DNA of 37,329 nt from Bacteroidales bacterium (GCA_024398075.1 JAKSJM010000026.1:1-37329), one strand, 5' to 3'. Shown: positions 1-8,853, counted from the first letter of the stretch. Made by a program: numbers and translations. The notes: generated by a model not told the origin, from the letters alone.

Positions 1-646
1 CGTCCACTTCCCTCCCATGCAGGACGCGACCCCGACGGATCAGCCGTTTCATCCGGGTCGTGGCATAGAAGGCGTCCACTTCCCTCCCATGCAGGACGCG
101 ACCCCGACGGATCAGCCGTTTCGTCCGGGTCATGGCATAGAACACGTCCATTTCCTGTCCCTGCAGGATGCGACCCCGACGGATCAGCCGTTTCATCCGG
201 GTCGTGGCATAGAATCCGTCCATTTACCACCCTTGCAGGACGCGACCCCGACAGATACGCCGTTTCATCCGGGTCGTGGCACAGAAGGCGTCCATTTCTC
301 TCCCGCGCAGGACGCGACCCCGACAGATACGCCCTTTCATCCGGGTCGTGGCATAGAAGCCGTCCATTTCCCTCCCATGCGGGACGCGACCCCGACAGAT
401 TCGACGTTTCATCCGGGTCGTGGCATAGAAGCCGTCCATTTCTATCCCATGCCGGACACAACCCCGACAGATACGCCATTTCATCCGGGTCGTGGCACTG
501 AATCCGTCCATTTACCACCCTTGCGGGACGCGTCCCCGACAGATTCAACGTTTCATCCGGGTCGTGGCATAGAAGGCGTCCATTTCCCTCCCATGCGGGA
601 CGCGACCCGGAAAAACACGCTCTTCCTTCCGGGTCGTGGCACAGCG
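1..646. repeat. Tandem array of nine 72-bp repeats
   Basis: The stretch consists of nine head-to-tail units with a strict 72-bp period (unit ends fall at 70, 142, 214, 286, 358, 430, 502, 574 and 646). The first unit is cut by the window edge, so the array probably continues to the left. Each unit contains the short inverted pair CGACCC...GGGTCG. Because 72 is a multiple of three, open frames run through the array on both strands (for example 17-673 plus and 224-511 minus). Their translations are 24-residue repeats with no signal peptide or known domain, and differences between units are not biased to synonymous positions, so I read the array as non-coding. It lies downstream of the minus-strand operon. 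Confidence 0.93.
603..636. other. Perfect hairpin in the last 72-bp unit
   Basis: The final repeat unit has changed so that its inverted pair becomes perfect: CGACCCGGAA at 603-612 pairs with TTCCGGGTCG at 627-636 around a 14-base loop. It could act as a transcription terminator for readthrough from either side, although there is no T-tract. The other units carry only a 6-bp version of the stem. Confidence 0.6.
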
Positions 647-661
647 AGGTGCGGTGGGCGC

Positions 662-780
662 GGCGGAGGGTGAGTGGCGGACCTTCCGTGCTGCGCACTC
701 CATCCCCCTTCGCGCTACGCGCTGCGGACCCATTCACGAGGCCATGGGCGGCCACGGGTCCGCCAATCCCACCCTCCGCC
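662..780. repeat. Long imperfect inverted repeat (119 bp)
   Basis: Two arms face each other. GGCGGAGGGTG at 662-672 pairs with CACCCTCCGCC at 770-780, and TGGCGGACC at 675-683 pairs with GGTCCGCCA at 757-765, separated by a small asymmetric bulge. The interior holds smaller self-complementary pieces, such as GTGC/GCAC near 690 and GGCC/GGCC at 741-754. It sits between two repeat arrays and has no plausible gene. It may be a folded RNA, a strong terminator or a miniature mobile element; the sequence alone does not decide. Confidence 0.65.
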
Positions 781-794
781 AGCGCTCCACCGAC

Positions 795-1018
795 ACTTGC
801 GCAAGCACAGCGCACAGGAGGGCGGTTCCGTGCGCAAGGGTGCGGGGAAATGATGGGAAACGGATGAAACAGGACACACTTGCGCGGGCATAGCGCACAG
901 AATGGCGTTTCCTCGCGCAAGGGTGTGGGGAAATGATGGGAAACGGCTGATACTGGCTACACTTACTTGCGCGGGTACAGCGCACAGGATGGCGATTCCG
1001 TGCGCAAGGGTGCCGTAC
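795..1018. repeat. Three ~85-bp repeats with GCGCAAG inverted pairs
   Basis: Three units begin with ACTTGCGC at 795, 878 and 965, giving spacings of 83 and 87 bp. Each unit has a CTTGCGC arm and a GCGCAAG arm about 30 bases apart, plus nested GCGCAC/GTGCGC-type pairing. The first two units continue into a shared G-rich tail containing GGGGAAATGATGGGAAACGG. The third unit ends about 11 bp past the stop codon of the small minus-strand gene at 1030-1329, so its stem is well placed to terminate the minus-strand operon. Short open frames here look spurious. Confidence 0.8.
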
Positions 1019-1029
1019 GGAAGGAAGGG

Positions 1030-1329
1030 CTAATGGGCCTGGGCGAGAAGGGCGGAGAGCTGATCAAGGGCGGAGCGGATATCAGTCTCGAAGGTGCTGT
1101 GCTCCTTGAGGAAGCTGTCATCGCCCTTCGAGAGGAGGGCGTAGAGCTGCATGGACATCTGGTCTACGTAGCTGCTGATGGCATATTCTATGTCATCTCG
1201 CTGCGATTCGGAGTGGGAGAACTCGTACACGCGGTATTTCTGATGGAAAAAGCAGTATGCCTGCTCAACGATGCCTCTATCCATAACGGCATCAAAGATA
1301 AGACAATGCTGCTTTTCGTACAATACCAT
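1030..1329 (-). CDS. Small cytoplasmic protein of unknown function (99 aa)
   Basis: This 99-residue protein has no signal peptide or membrane segment. It is rich in Tyr, Glu, Asp and His, starts with MVLYEKQH and looks mostly helical. I believe similar small proteins are common in Bacteroidales, but I cannot name a family. It starts 32 bp after the stop of the GH2 beta-mannosidase gene on the same strand, so it may be the last gene of the operon. A TACCTTTT sequence at 1354-1361 (minus strand) resembles the Bacteroidota -7 element TAnnTTTG with one mismatch, so it may also have its own promoter. Its stop is followed at once by the GCGCAAG repeats. A link to mannan use is not evident. Confidence 0.65.
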   Translation of the reverse strand: MVLYEKQHCLIFDAVMDRGIVEQAYCFFHQKYRVYEFSHSESQRDDIEYAISSYVDQMSMQLYALLSKGDDSFLKEHSTFETDIRSALDQLSALLAQAH

Positions 1330-1361
1330 TCTCTCAGGATATCATTCAGGGTGAAAAGGTA

Positions 1362-3917
1362 CTACGATTTCGCCAGATCCGAAAGAATGGCTACCATCTG
1401 GATGTCAGTCTCCTTGAGGGATTTCTCTGAGATGATCTCGACTGGGACACCGGGGACGAGGGTGACGTAGTCATCTGAAAGGCGGGTGTCGATGGCGGTC
1501 CTGAGATGCAGGCCGCGGACGAGGCGGTCTGAGCAGAGGGTAAGGCGGTGGCCGTCATCCTCAAGGCGGAGAGACACGTCAGCGGACGGGCGGTTGTAGT
1601 ACTTGGCGTCCTTCTCGAAGAAGATGTTCGTGGAGACTGTCTTGGGGCCTTCTGTCAGGGTCACGTAGACGAAGCGGTCGCAGTCTTCCAGGGACTTCAT
1701 GTCGATGGTGAGAGCATCCTCGCAGGCGTCGGCGGCGAGCTGGAGCGAGCGGCTGTCGTCGAAGAGGACGCGGCCATCGAAGGACATCACTTGGGTGCGC
1801 AGGAGGACTTTCGCCGGCGCCTTGCGGTCTGAGACCACCTTCACGGCCACGCTGCCATCCTCACGAAGATATGGCGATGCGAGCATCTCGGAATAGGCCT
1901 TCTTAGCATAGTAATGAAGTGCCTTCCAGCGGCCATAATAGTCTATACTTGACCAGGAAGCGACTGGCCAGCAGTCATTTATCTGCCAGTAGAGAGTACC
2001 CATGCAGTAAGGCTTGGCACGGCGGTGCGCCTCGATGGCGACCTTCACGGCCTCCGCCTGCTGATACTGGCTGAGGAAGACGAAGTCATAGAAGTCTGAA
2101 GGCACGTCATAGTATGCCTTCATGTACTTTATGATCTGGTTGTTTCCGAAGTTCGGATCGCGGGTCTCGTCATCATGTGCCTTCTGATGTGCCAGCATGA
2201 CTGCCGAGTCTATCTTCCTGTCCCAAGGCTGAGTGAAGCTGTCTATGGTTTTCTCGCATGGAAGCGCCTGGAAACCATACTCTGACATGAAGCGGGCGAT
2301 ATTCCTTGGCTTCAGGTACTCATCCACCATGCCACCCTTCCAGACACTCCAGAAGTGGCTGTCACCTTCTCCACCGCCTATGCCATTGAAACCGGAAACA
2401 GGCGATGTGGGATGGTAGTAATGTGCATCATCCACCTCGGCGATGGCCTGCGGGATGAGCTCCTCAAAGAGATGGTGAAGACTCTTCTCATACTGCTCCC
2501 TGTACTGCTGAGGGGTCTTGTCGCGCCAGCCCCAGCCGTAGTAGGAGATGGAATTCTCGTTGTTTCCGCACCACAGCGCCAGGCTCGGATGCTGACGGAT
2601 GCGGGTTACATTGTCCTTGACCTCAGCGGCCACTGACTCCAGGTAGTGAGCGTCGGATGGGAACATACCGCACGCGAACGCCATGTCCTGCCATACCATG
2701 ATGCCCAGGCTGTCGCAGGCGTGGTAGAAGTCGTCGCTCTCGTAGAGGCCACCGCCCCACACGCGAAGCATGTTCATGTTTGCGGCGGCAGCGTCACCCA
2801 CGGCTGCAGCGTACCATTCAGGAGTGATACGTGCCGGGAAGTTGTCCAATGGTATCCAGTCTGCGCCCTTGCAGAACACTGGCTTGCCATTCAGGATGAC
2901 GGCCATCCTATGGCCATGCTCGTCGGCGCTGCGATCCACCGTGAGAGTGCGGATGCCAGTCGTGATGGTCTTTGAAACGGTGGAATGCCCCGCACGCGCC
3001 GTGATGGTGAAGTCGTACAGCGGCTGATCGCCGAGACCATTGGACCACCACAGGCGAGGCTTCTTCACCACGAAGTCCATGGCCACCTTGTTCACGCCCT
3101 TTGAGAGCGAAACCACCTTTGAAGCGAGTTTCTTCCCTTCAGATGTAATGTCCAATGTCACAGGACCTTCCACATCGGCCTCCAAGTCCATCTCGGCCCG
3201 CATGCTCGCCGCCTTCGCGCCCTGCAGGCTCTCAGTCTTCACGTATGCTGAAGCTAGACGAAGCTCACTCCATGCTTCCAGATAGACGGGCTTCCACAGA
3301 CCTGTGGTGATGAGGCGCGGACCCCAGTCCCAGCCATAGTTGTAGCCCGACTTGCGGGCATACAGGCTGAGCCAGATGTCCGCTTGGTCATTGTTCGGCC
3401 ACGCCTGAAGCTTGTACGGCGCAGCCAGATACTTCGGCATGTCCACCTTGAAGATGGAGCTGAAGCATACTTTAATCTCGTTTTCGCCCTCAGCAAGATA
3501 AGATTTGATGTCAGTGCGCCATGTGCGGAAAGCATTGTCACAGACGAGCACCTTCTGCCCGTTCACGAAGACGTCGGCGTAGGTATCCACGCCTTCCATC
3601 ACCAGTTCGCAGTGAGTCTGAGCAAGCGTCTCAGCGCTCACGCTGAAGACGTACCTGTACTCCCAGTCCTTCTCCCCTACCCACTGGACATCCTTCTCAT
3701 TCCGTCCATAATAAGGGTCCTGGAGCTCACCGAGTGCCATGAGGTCGGTGTGCACGCAGCCTGGGACGCATCCCGCGCTCCAGGCCACTGCACCGACCTG
3801 TCGGAACTGCCAGTCACCTGACAGTTCCTGACGGCCTTGCGCCATGCTGCTTAAAGAAATCACGCATGACGCCACACTAACCAACAACAATCTATTATCA
3901 CTTAAGAACGATTTCAT
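1362..3917 (-). CDS. GH2 exo-beta-mannosidase
   Basis: The enzyme releases mannose from the non-reducing ends of beta-1,4-manno-oligosaccharides. It is 851 residues, usual for GH2 beta-mannosidases, with a signal peptide at about 1-27 that suggests the periplasm. An N-terminal sugar-binding jelly roll (about 30-200) is followed by a beta-sandwich (about 205-325) and a TIM barrel (about 340-650). The barrel carries RVWGGGLYE (385-393), the acid/base motif WCGNNE with Glu454, and the nucleophile motif SEYGFQ with Glu546, as in the Bacteroides thetaiotaomicron enzyme BtMan2A. A C-terminal beta-sandwich follows. The start codon lies inside the end of the preceding GH2 gene (20-bp overlap), which points to translational coupling. 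The start is chosen because the signal peptide follows it directly. The family call is firm; substrate range is inferred. Confidence 0.93.
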   Translation of the reverse strand: MKSFLSDNRLLLVSVASCVISLSSMAQGRQELSGDWQFRQVGAVAWSAGCVPGCVHTDLMALGELQDPYYGRNEKDVQWVGEKDWEYRYVFSVSAETLAQTHCELVMEGVDTYADVFVNGQKVLVCDNAFRTWRTDIKSYLAEGENEIKVCFSSIFKVDMPKYLAAPYKLQAWPNNDQADIWLSLYARKSGYNYGWDWGPRLITTGLWKPVYLEAWSELRLASAYVKTESLQGAKAASMRAEMDLEADVEGPVTLDITSEGKKLASKVVSLSKGVNKVAMDFVVKKPRLWWSNGLGDQPLYDFTITARAGHSTVSKTITTGIRTLTVDRSADEHGHRMAVILNGKPVFCKGADWIPLDNFPARITPEWYAAAVGDAAAANMNMLRVWGGGLYESDDFYHACDSLGIMVWQDMAFACGMFPSDAHYLESVAAEVKDNVTRIRQHPSLALWCGNNENSISYYGWGWRDKTPQQYREQYEKSLHHLFEELIPQAIAEVDDAHYYHPTSPVSGFNGIGGGEGDSHFWSVWKGGMVDEYLKPRNIARFMSEYGFQALPCEKTIDSFTQPWDRKIDSAVMLAHQKAHDDETRDPNFGNNQIIKYMKAYYDVPSDFYDFVFLSQYQQAEAVKVAIEAHRRAKPYCMGTLYWQINDCWPVASWSSIDYYGRWKALHYYAKKAYSEMLASPYLREDGSVAVKVVSDRKAPAKVLLRTQVMSFDGRVLFDDSRSLQLAADACEDALTIDMKSLEDCDRFVYVTLTEGPKTVSTNIFFEKDAKYYNRPSADVSLRLEDDGHRLTLCSDRLVRGLHLRTAIDTRLSDDYVTLVPGVPVEIISEKSLKETDIQMVAILSDLAKS

Positions 3918-6669
3918 TCTCTACATTGTATCCATCCACGCTGATGCCTACCCTCGAGCGGCCCTTTGCGGAATACGACACTGTAAATGTCCTGGATTCT
4001 CCAGGAAGAAGATTTACATATCCATCGCTGAAGAAAGCTGGAAGCACAGCAGTGCCATCTGTGAGGTAGCGGGCATTGAGCTTTATGCCAATGGCTGCGA
4101 CCTTCGCAGGATTCTTCACGGTGAAGCTTCCATCCTTGTTCCACTTCGCCGTGAGGCGGATCTTCGCGCTATCCATAGCCTTGAAGCTGCCGTCCTCGCT
4201 ACGCAGGTAATCGTTCTGCGAGAGAACCTTGTTCTTCGCATCCTTCAAGGTAAGTCGCACGATGTAGACTCCCTTTCCGGCGGAGAGATCTGCCGTAAAA
4301 CACTCAGTAAGGGCATTTGCAGGCAGCTGGGCGAGCTTATGGGTCACGGACGAGAGTTTCTTTCCCTCGAGAGAATAAAGCGCCATTTCGGCCTTTAAAG
4401 CGGATTTCTCCTCTACAGTAGTGTTCAGCACCACCACGTCAAGGTCGTCGAGATTCATCTGGATATGGACAGGCTCGCAAGCCTTCTTGCATCCGAAGAA
4501 GGAAGCCATGGTCTCGTAGTCCCATGAGTACACCTGCCACTCCACGCTTGGCCATGCCGGATGAGTCATCCACAGGAGTATGCCCGAGGTATTTGCCCAC
4601 ATGCGAGAATTCCAAGACTCGAGCATTGCACGATGAGAGTCGTAATTCATCATCTGAGCCTTGCGGCAGAAGTCATCGAGGCTCTCGCCCTTGCCGTACT
4701 TCTTCGCCATGTCGGCAAAGTAAGGAGCCGTGTCGAAGTGCATGTCGTGGTAGTACCACGCTTCCGACATAGGCCACTGATCCTCAGGAGCAAGGAACTT
4801 GCGCATGGTCTCAGCGGTAGGGAAAGAAGGTGTGCCGAGCTCGGTGTTGAAGCCAAATGCGCGGCCAGTATAGTACTCTGCAGGATTCACGAGGTAGTGC
4901 CAAGGGCCGCTGGTCCTGAGGTTTGAGTAGCGAGAGTTCGGATGGTATCTTCTGGTGCCGTCGTACTTGGCCACAGCATCATCAAGTCTAGTCTCGAGCG
5001 ACTCTGTCGCGTATCCCTCATTTCTTGGGCACCAAATGGCAATGGATGGGTGGTTTCTGAAGCGCTTCAGCACATCCACCACATTCTCCATGAAGAGATC
5101 CTCATCATTAGGGTCAAGGTTATAGCCTTCAGTAGACATCCAGAAGTCGTTCCACACGAGCATACCATACTCGTCGCAGAGCTCGTAGAACATCTCGTCA
5201 GTACTCTCACCAGTCCAGTTGCGGACCATGTTGAAGCCTGCATCCTTATGAAGCTGGAGATATGGCTCCATCTTCTCTCGCGAGCAGTCCTTCATGCCGT
5301 CATCCATACCCCAGTTTCCACCGCGGCAGAAGATGCGGACACCATTGCACTTAATCACAAGATATGGTCCCATCTCATCCTGTGGGATGGCCTTCAGGAT
5401 ATTTTCATTCACGCCCTTGCGAAGGGATGGGATCTCTGTCTCCCCCTCCACACGTCTCTGCATGCGGTTGTTGAAGAGAGCCCCATACTGCCTAAGGTCG
5501 GTAGGGTCATACTCGATGCGAAGAGCCTGGCGCGTAGGAGTGTCTACGCTAAGCTCGTAGCTAAACTCCCTCACACCGAAGCGAGTCTGCTGAACATCAA
5601 GAGCTTCCGCACCATCAAGCACCTCCATTTTCAGAGTATAGAGATTCTGCTCGCCGTAGCCATTTGGCATCCAGAGCGCAGGCTTCTCCATGCGGAGCGC
5701 GAGCTCGAACTCATTCTCGCCAGCGGCGAGTTCGAGCGCCTTCTCCACCTTCTCGCCTGCGACCTCAGCCACCACCTTCACCTTGCGCGCAGACGATGCT
5801 GCCACAGAGCTCTTCACGATGACATCGGCATACTCAGTAGACGGCAGCGGGAGGTCGGTGATGACTTGGGTATCGCCAATGGTCACGCCGTCAGACACGA
5901 CAAGTTCCACATCCTGCCAGAGGCCAATGTTCCTGTCCCTGATACCAGGCACCCAGTCCCAGCCCTCCGAACTGATGAAGGTAGGGCCGTCCAGGCAGAG
6001 CTGGCCTCCGTTAGGGCCTCGTCCAGACACGGATGACTGCTCATGAGGAATACCAGGGTTGAATGGAGGATAGATGTGCACTGCGATATGGTTCTCAGCC
6101 TTTGCAAGGGCTGTGATATCAAATCTTCCCCTTACAAATGCGCCCCTGATGCTTCCAGCCTTCGTACCATTGACCCAGACATCAGCCATGTAGTTGATGC
6201 CCTTGAAGAGAATCTCCACCTTCTTTGACGAGAGCTGCTCAGCGGTAAGGGGCAATTCTGCAGTGTACCACCAGTCCTGACGACAGAGCGACTCTGGGAT
6301 AGCCATGTTGTTCACTCCGAAGTAAGGGTCTGGATACACGCCACGCTTCACCAAGGTGGTGAGGACGGTTCCTGGCACTACAGCATTGTACTTATCACCC
6401 TGTCCGGCGATGAAGGTATCGCCAGACATGAGTGTCCATCCATCCCTGATGGCCCATGTACCATGTGCTACAGGAACGAGATTAACAGGCTGAGCCTGAT
6501 ATGGTTCCACTTCGGGAAAGACGATTTCAGCCCTGCTGGTAGGAAGCGAAGAAGGGTCTTGTGGAACGACAAGACCCTTATTGCTTGAAATCATCTGCCT
6601 GTGAGGCTGAGCAAGCGCGATGACAGAAATAGTCGCCATCAACGCTACGCTTATGATTCTTGATTTCAT
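3898..6669 (-). CDS. GH2 family hydrolase, mannosidase / exo-glucosaminidase-like
   Basis: This is a 923-residue secreted GH2 enzyme with a signal peptide at about 1-21. The sugar-binding domain spans about 70-255, the immunoglobulin-like domain about 260-370 and the TIM barrel about 430-700. The likely acid/base is Glu551 in CPRNEG and the nucleophile Glu610 in FNTELG. It resembles the branch containing exo-beta-glucosaminidases and plant-type endo-beta-mannosidases more than BtMan2A-type beta-mannosidases, but it keeps Glu rather than Asp as acid/base, so glucosaminidase activity is less likely. Its ATG overlaps the stop of the upstream DUF5060-GH5 gene by four bases (ATGA), and its own end overlaps the next GH2 gene by 20 bases. 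The exact substrate is unknown; a beta-mannoside is inferred from the locus. The lipoprotein at 29957-32866 is its paralogue. Confidence 0.85.
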   Translation of the reverse strand: MKSRIISVALMATISVIALAQPHRQMISSNKGLVVPQDPSSLPTSRAEIVFPEVEPYQAQPVNLVPVAHGTWAIRDGWTLMSGDTFIAGQGDKYNAVVPGTVLTTLVKRGVYPDPYFGVNNMAIPESLCRQDWWYTAELPLTAEQLSSKKVEILFKGINYMADVWVNGTKAGSIRGAFVRGRFDITALAKAENHIAVHIYPPFNPGIPHEQSSVSGRGPNGGQLCLDGPTFISSEGWDWVPGIRDRNIGLWQDVELVVSDGVTIGDTQVITDLPLPSTEYADVIVKSSVAASSARKVKVVAEVAGEKVEKALELAAGENEFELALRMEKPALWMPNGYGEQNLYTLKMEVLDGAEALDVQQTRFGVREFSYELSVDTPTRQALRIEYDPTDLRQYGALFNNRMQRRVEGETEIPSLRKGVNENILKAIPQDEMGPYLVIKCNGVRIFCRGGNWGMDDGMKDCSREKMEPYLQLHKDAGFNMVRNWTGESTDEMFYELCDEYGMLVWNDFWMSTEGYNLDPNDEDLFMENVVDVLKRFRNHPSIAIWCPRNEGYATESLETRLDDAVAKYDGTRRYHPNSRYSNLRTSGPWHYLVNPAEYYTGRAFGFNTELGTPSFPTAETMRKFLAPEDQWPMSEAWYYHDMHFDTAPYFADMAKKYGKGESLDDFCRKAQMMNYDSHRAMLESWNSRMWANTSGILLWMTHPAWPSVEWQVYSWDYETMASFFGCKKACEPVHIQMNLDDLDVVVLNTTVEEKSALKAEMALYSLEGKKLSSVTHKLAQLPANALTECFTADLSAGKGVYIVRLTLKDAKNKVLSQNDYLRSEDGSFKAMDSAKIRLTAKWNKDGSFTVKNPAKVAAIGIKLNARYLTDGTAVLPAFFSDGYVNLLPGESRTFTVSYSAKGRSRVGISVDGYNVENEIVLK

Positions 6670-8288
6670 AGATTAACGATAAAGAGTTTCTCCTGATGTG
6701 CTTTAAGCTTGACTTTCTTGACCTTGGCAGGCTTGCAAAGCGCTACCTTCTCGATGTCATACTCTGCGACCTGTGCCCACTCACTGTGTCCAGCGAGTTC
6801 GGTGACAGTCACAGCCTTGTCGGAGTCATTGAACAAGTAAACGAAAAGCTTGTTTCCACACTTGACTGCATGGCACTCAGCATTCGCTACAGGGATGGTG
6901 ACATTCTCGAAGCTGCCCTTGCCCTCTGCAAGCATCATGTCCGAGATCTCGCGTACAGGCTTGAAGTACTTCATCATGTCGCGGTCCTCGAAATACTCCC
7001 ACCACCAGCTCATAGGAGTGACTGGGGTCGAGTAGAACAGACCGTACCAGAGGCCACGTCTGAAGTCCCAGTCCATGCCGTCTGCGAAGTCATTGAAGTT
7101 CTGAGACCAATCCCACTCGTATGAGAACTCGCCGATGATGTATGGCTTGCCATGGGCGGCCTCATACTTCTGGATGGTACCAGGAATGGAATTGGTAGCT
7201 TTATAGATATGCTTCTGGTTGATGTCCATGTCAGGCACGTCGTTCATGCCCTTCACGTCGCGATGCGAGATGGAAGTGGTCACGATGTGCTTGTATGGGT
7301 CGAGAGCCTTGAGGTACTTGCTCATCTCAGCATGCCACCTGGTGATGTCCTCGTGAGGGATAGGGTTCTTGCGGTCGCTGAACTGGATGTTGTCGACCTC
7401 GTTGAAGAACTCCCACATGCCAATGGACTCGCTGTATCCCCAGCGTGCCACGATATAGCGGAGGCGGTTCTGATGCTCAGCCTTCGCGGCATCGGTAGCG
7501 AAGAAATCGCGGTTTGTACGCGCCTCGCCGGCACCCATGCAGAGCATCACCTTGATGCCGAGCTGCTCGCAGAGCTCCATCATATGGTCGAGGCGCTGAA
7601 CCGCGCTCTCGTTGATAGGCTCGGTGGTAGGAGTGTAACGGAGGTTGTTGAAATGGTCCTTCTTGTCGATAGGGAAGTTCCATCCGTTCACCCATACCCT
7701 TATGAAGTTTCCACCGTTCTGTGCGAACAGAGGAAGCATATAGTCGTAGTTATACTTCTCATGCTTCTCGTGGAGAGCCTTGAAGAACTTGGAGTCGTCG
7801 TTTGCACGTGACTCCCAGCAGATGTTCTCGCCGATACCACGGAAAAGATCACCATTGTCATACTTGAGTGTCCAGTTGTCATTGACACTCAGCATGCCTT
7901 GGCGATCGCTGGCGGTAACCTTGATAACTCCGCCTGCGCCAGCGCTCTCGAGCGCGCCCTTCTCCTTGTAGATGAAGGTGTAGGAATAGGTTCCGACCAT
8001 GCGTGGGGTGAAACGAGCCTCCCATGTAGAAAGTTCGCCTGCCTTTCCAGTCTTGTGGAAGCATGGCAGCACAAGTGTAGAACCGTCTGGAGCGGTGATC
8101 ACCATATCGAGGGTGACTTCCTGCTGCCTGTATGGGTTCTCCCAATTGCCCTTGAGGCTGACCTCAAAGTCAGCGCGGGCATACTGCTCCACTGCACCCT
8201 GTGGTGCCGAGCAGTTCATTATCTGCGCACTCGCAGGGACAAAAGCCACTGCGAGCGCTGCAAATACTGAAACAATAGTTTTATTCAT
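6666..8288 (-). CDS. DUF5060 domain plus GH5-like glycoside hydrolase
   Basis: This 540-residue protein has a signal peptide (about 1-22), a DUF5060-type beta-sandwich (about 25-125) and a clan GH-A TIM barrel (about 135-455), followed by a small C-terminal beta-domain. The probable acid/base is Glu297 in WEFFNEVD at the end of strand 4, and the probable nucleophile is Glu387 in IIGEFSYEWDW at strand 7. The barrel is GH5-like; I cannot assign a subfamily. Cleavage of beta-mannosidic or beta-glucosidic links in imported oligosaccharides is inferred from context. The gene ends in an ATGA overlap with the GH2 gene at 3898-6669 and starts 15 bp after the DUF1735 gene. A paralogue at 32863-34596 is coupled to another GH2 gene in the opposite operon. 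Confidence 0.85.
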   Translation of the reverse strand: MNKTIVSVFAALAVAFVPASAQIMNCSAPQGAVEQYARADFEVSLKGNWENPYRQQEVTLDMVITAPDGSTLVLPCFHKTGKAGELSTWEARFTPRMVGTYSYTFIYKEKGALESAGAGGVIKVTASDRQGMLSVNDNWTLKYDNGDLFRGIGENICWESRANDDSKFFKALHEKHEKYNYDYMLPLFAQNGGNFIRVWVNGWNFPIDKKDHFNNLRYTPTTEPINESAVQRLDHMMELCEQLGIKVMLCMGAGEARTNRDFFATDAAKAEHQNRLRYIVARWGYSESIGMWEFFNEVDNIQFSDRKNPIPHEDITRWHAEMSKYLKALDPYKHIVTTSISHRDVKGMNDVPDMDINQKHIYKATNSIPGTIQKYEAAHGKPYIIGEFSYEWDWSQNFNDFADGMDWDFRRGLWYGLFYSTPVTPMSWWWEYFEDRDMMKYFKPVREISDMMLAEGKGSFENVTIPVANAECHAVKCGNKLFVYLFNDSDKAVTVTELAGHSEWAQVAEYDIEKVALCKPAKVKKVKLKAHQEKLFIVNL

Positions 8289-8303
8289 TACGGCTATTTT
8301 CTA

Positions 8304-8852
8304 TTAAAGATAGGCCTTCATAGCGTCTACATCAAGCTTGATCACCACCTCGCTGGCATCCTTTGAGAGCTCGTACTTGGTAGGATTTGTGATGTCGACA
8401 CAAAGAACATATACCTTGCCTGAAGCTGCCTGGAGGGCACTCTTCTGGAGCTCAAGATATACAGTGGTAGAGTTCTTGTCACCAGGAACGGTGGCCTTGA
8501 GAGGGAGTGAATACATAGCATCTGGCATCACCTCTGCACCCATGGCCTTGGCCTGCTCAGCAGAAGCTGAAGCATTGGCCTCAAGGTTCACGGTCACATC
8601 CTCTGCGTTAAGCTTGCCTGAGCGATAAACGCTCAGGTAAACCTTAACTGCATTCTCCTCTACCTTGAAGTTGTAGGTATAGACATCTGCGCCTGCAGGC
8701 ACTGCGTATACATTGTCAATGGCGCCGTTTGTCATGGCCTGAGCGATGTATACCACAGCGTTTCCGTACTCCGCGTCGCCGTCACCCTTCTGGCATGAAA
8801 CAGCAGCAAAAGCGCACAATGTCGCAAGTATGCTGAATAATATCTTCTTCAT
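8304..8852 (-). CDS. DUF1735-type surface lipoprotein
   Basis: This 182-residue lipoprotein starts with MKKILFSILA and has a lipobox ending at Cys20 (AAVSC). The first half of the mature chain fits the DUF1735 / BT_3987-like beta-sandwich, including a YRSGKLNAEDVTV segment. Such proteins commonly follow susD and act as surface glycan-binding or accessory proteins. The frame is open 36 codons further upstream, but that extension would overlap the SusD gene and would bury the signal peptide; the chosen ATG lies one base after the SusD stop. It is shorter than most surface binding proteins and has only one recognisable domain. A binding role is inferred from position. Confidence 0.8.
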   Translation of the reverse strand: MKKILFSILATLCAFAAVSCQKGDGDAEYGNAVVYIAQAMTNGAIDNVYAVPAGADVYTYNFKVEENAVKVYLSVYRSGKLNAEDVTVNLEANASASAEQAKAMGAEVMPDAMYSLPLKATVPGDKNSTTVYLELQKSALQAASGKVYVLCVDITNPTKYELSKDASEVVIKLDVDAMKAYL

Positions 8853-8853
8853 A

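Noticed and set aside
1-646. CRISPR array
   Set aside because: Units are contiguous with no unique spacers, and no cas genes are present.
17-673. Open frame of 218 codons through the 72-bp repeats
   Set aside because: It is open only because the period is a multiple of three; the antisense strand is open too, there is no signal or domain, and changes are not biased to synonymous sites.
636-985. Short open frames of 60-85 codons on both strands
   Set aside because: They cross the inverted repeat and the GCGCAAG repeats, overlap each other and have Arg/Ala/Pro-rich products typical of shadow frames.
4942-6036. 364-codon open frame antisense to the GH2 gene
   Set aside because: It lies wholly inside a gene with intact GH2 motifs and has no recognisable features; C- and G-ending codons create long antisense frames here.
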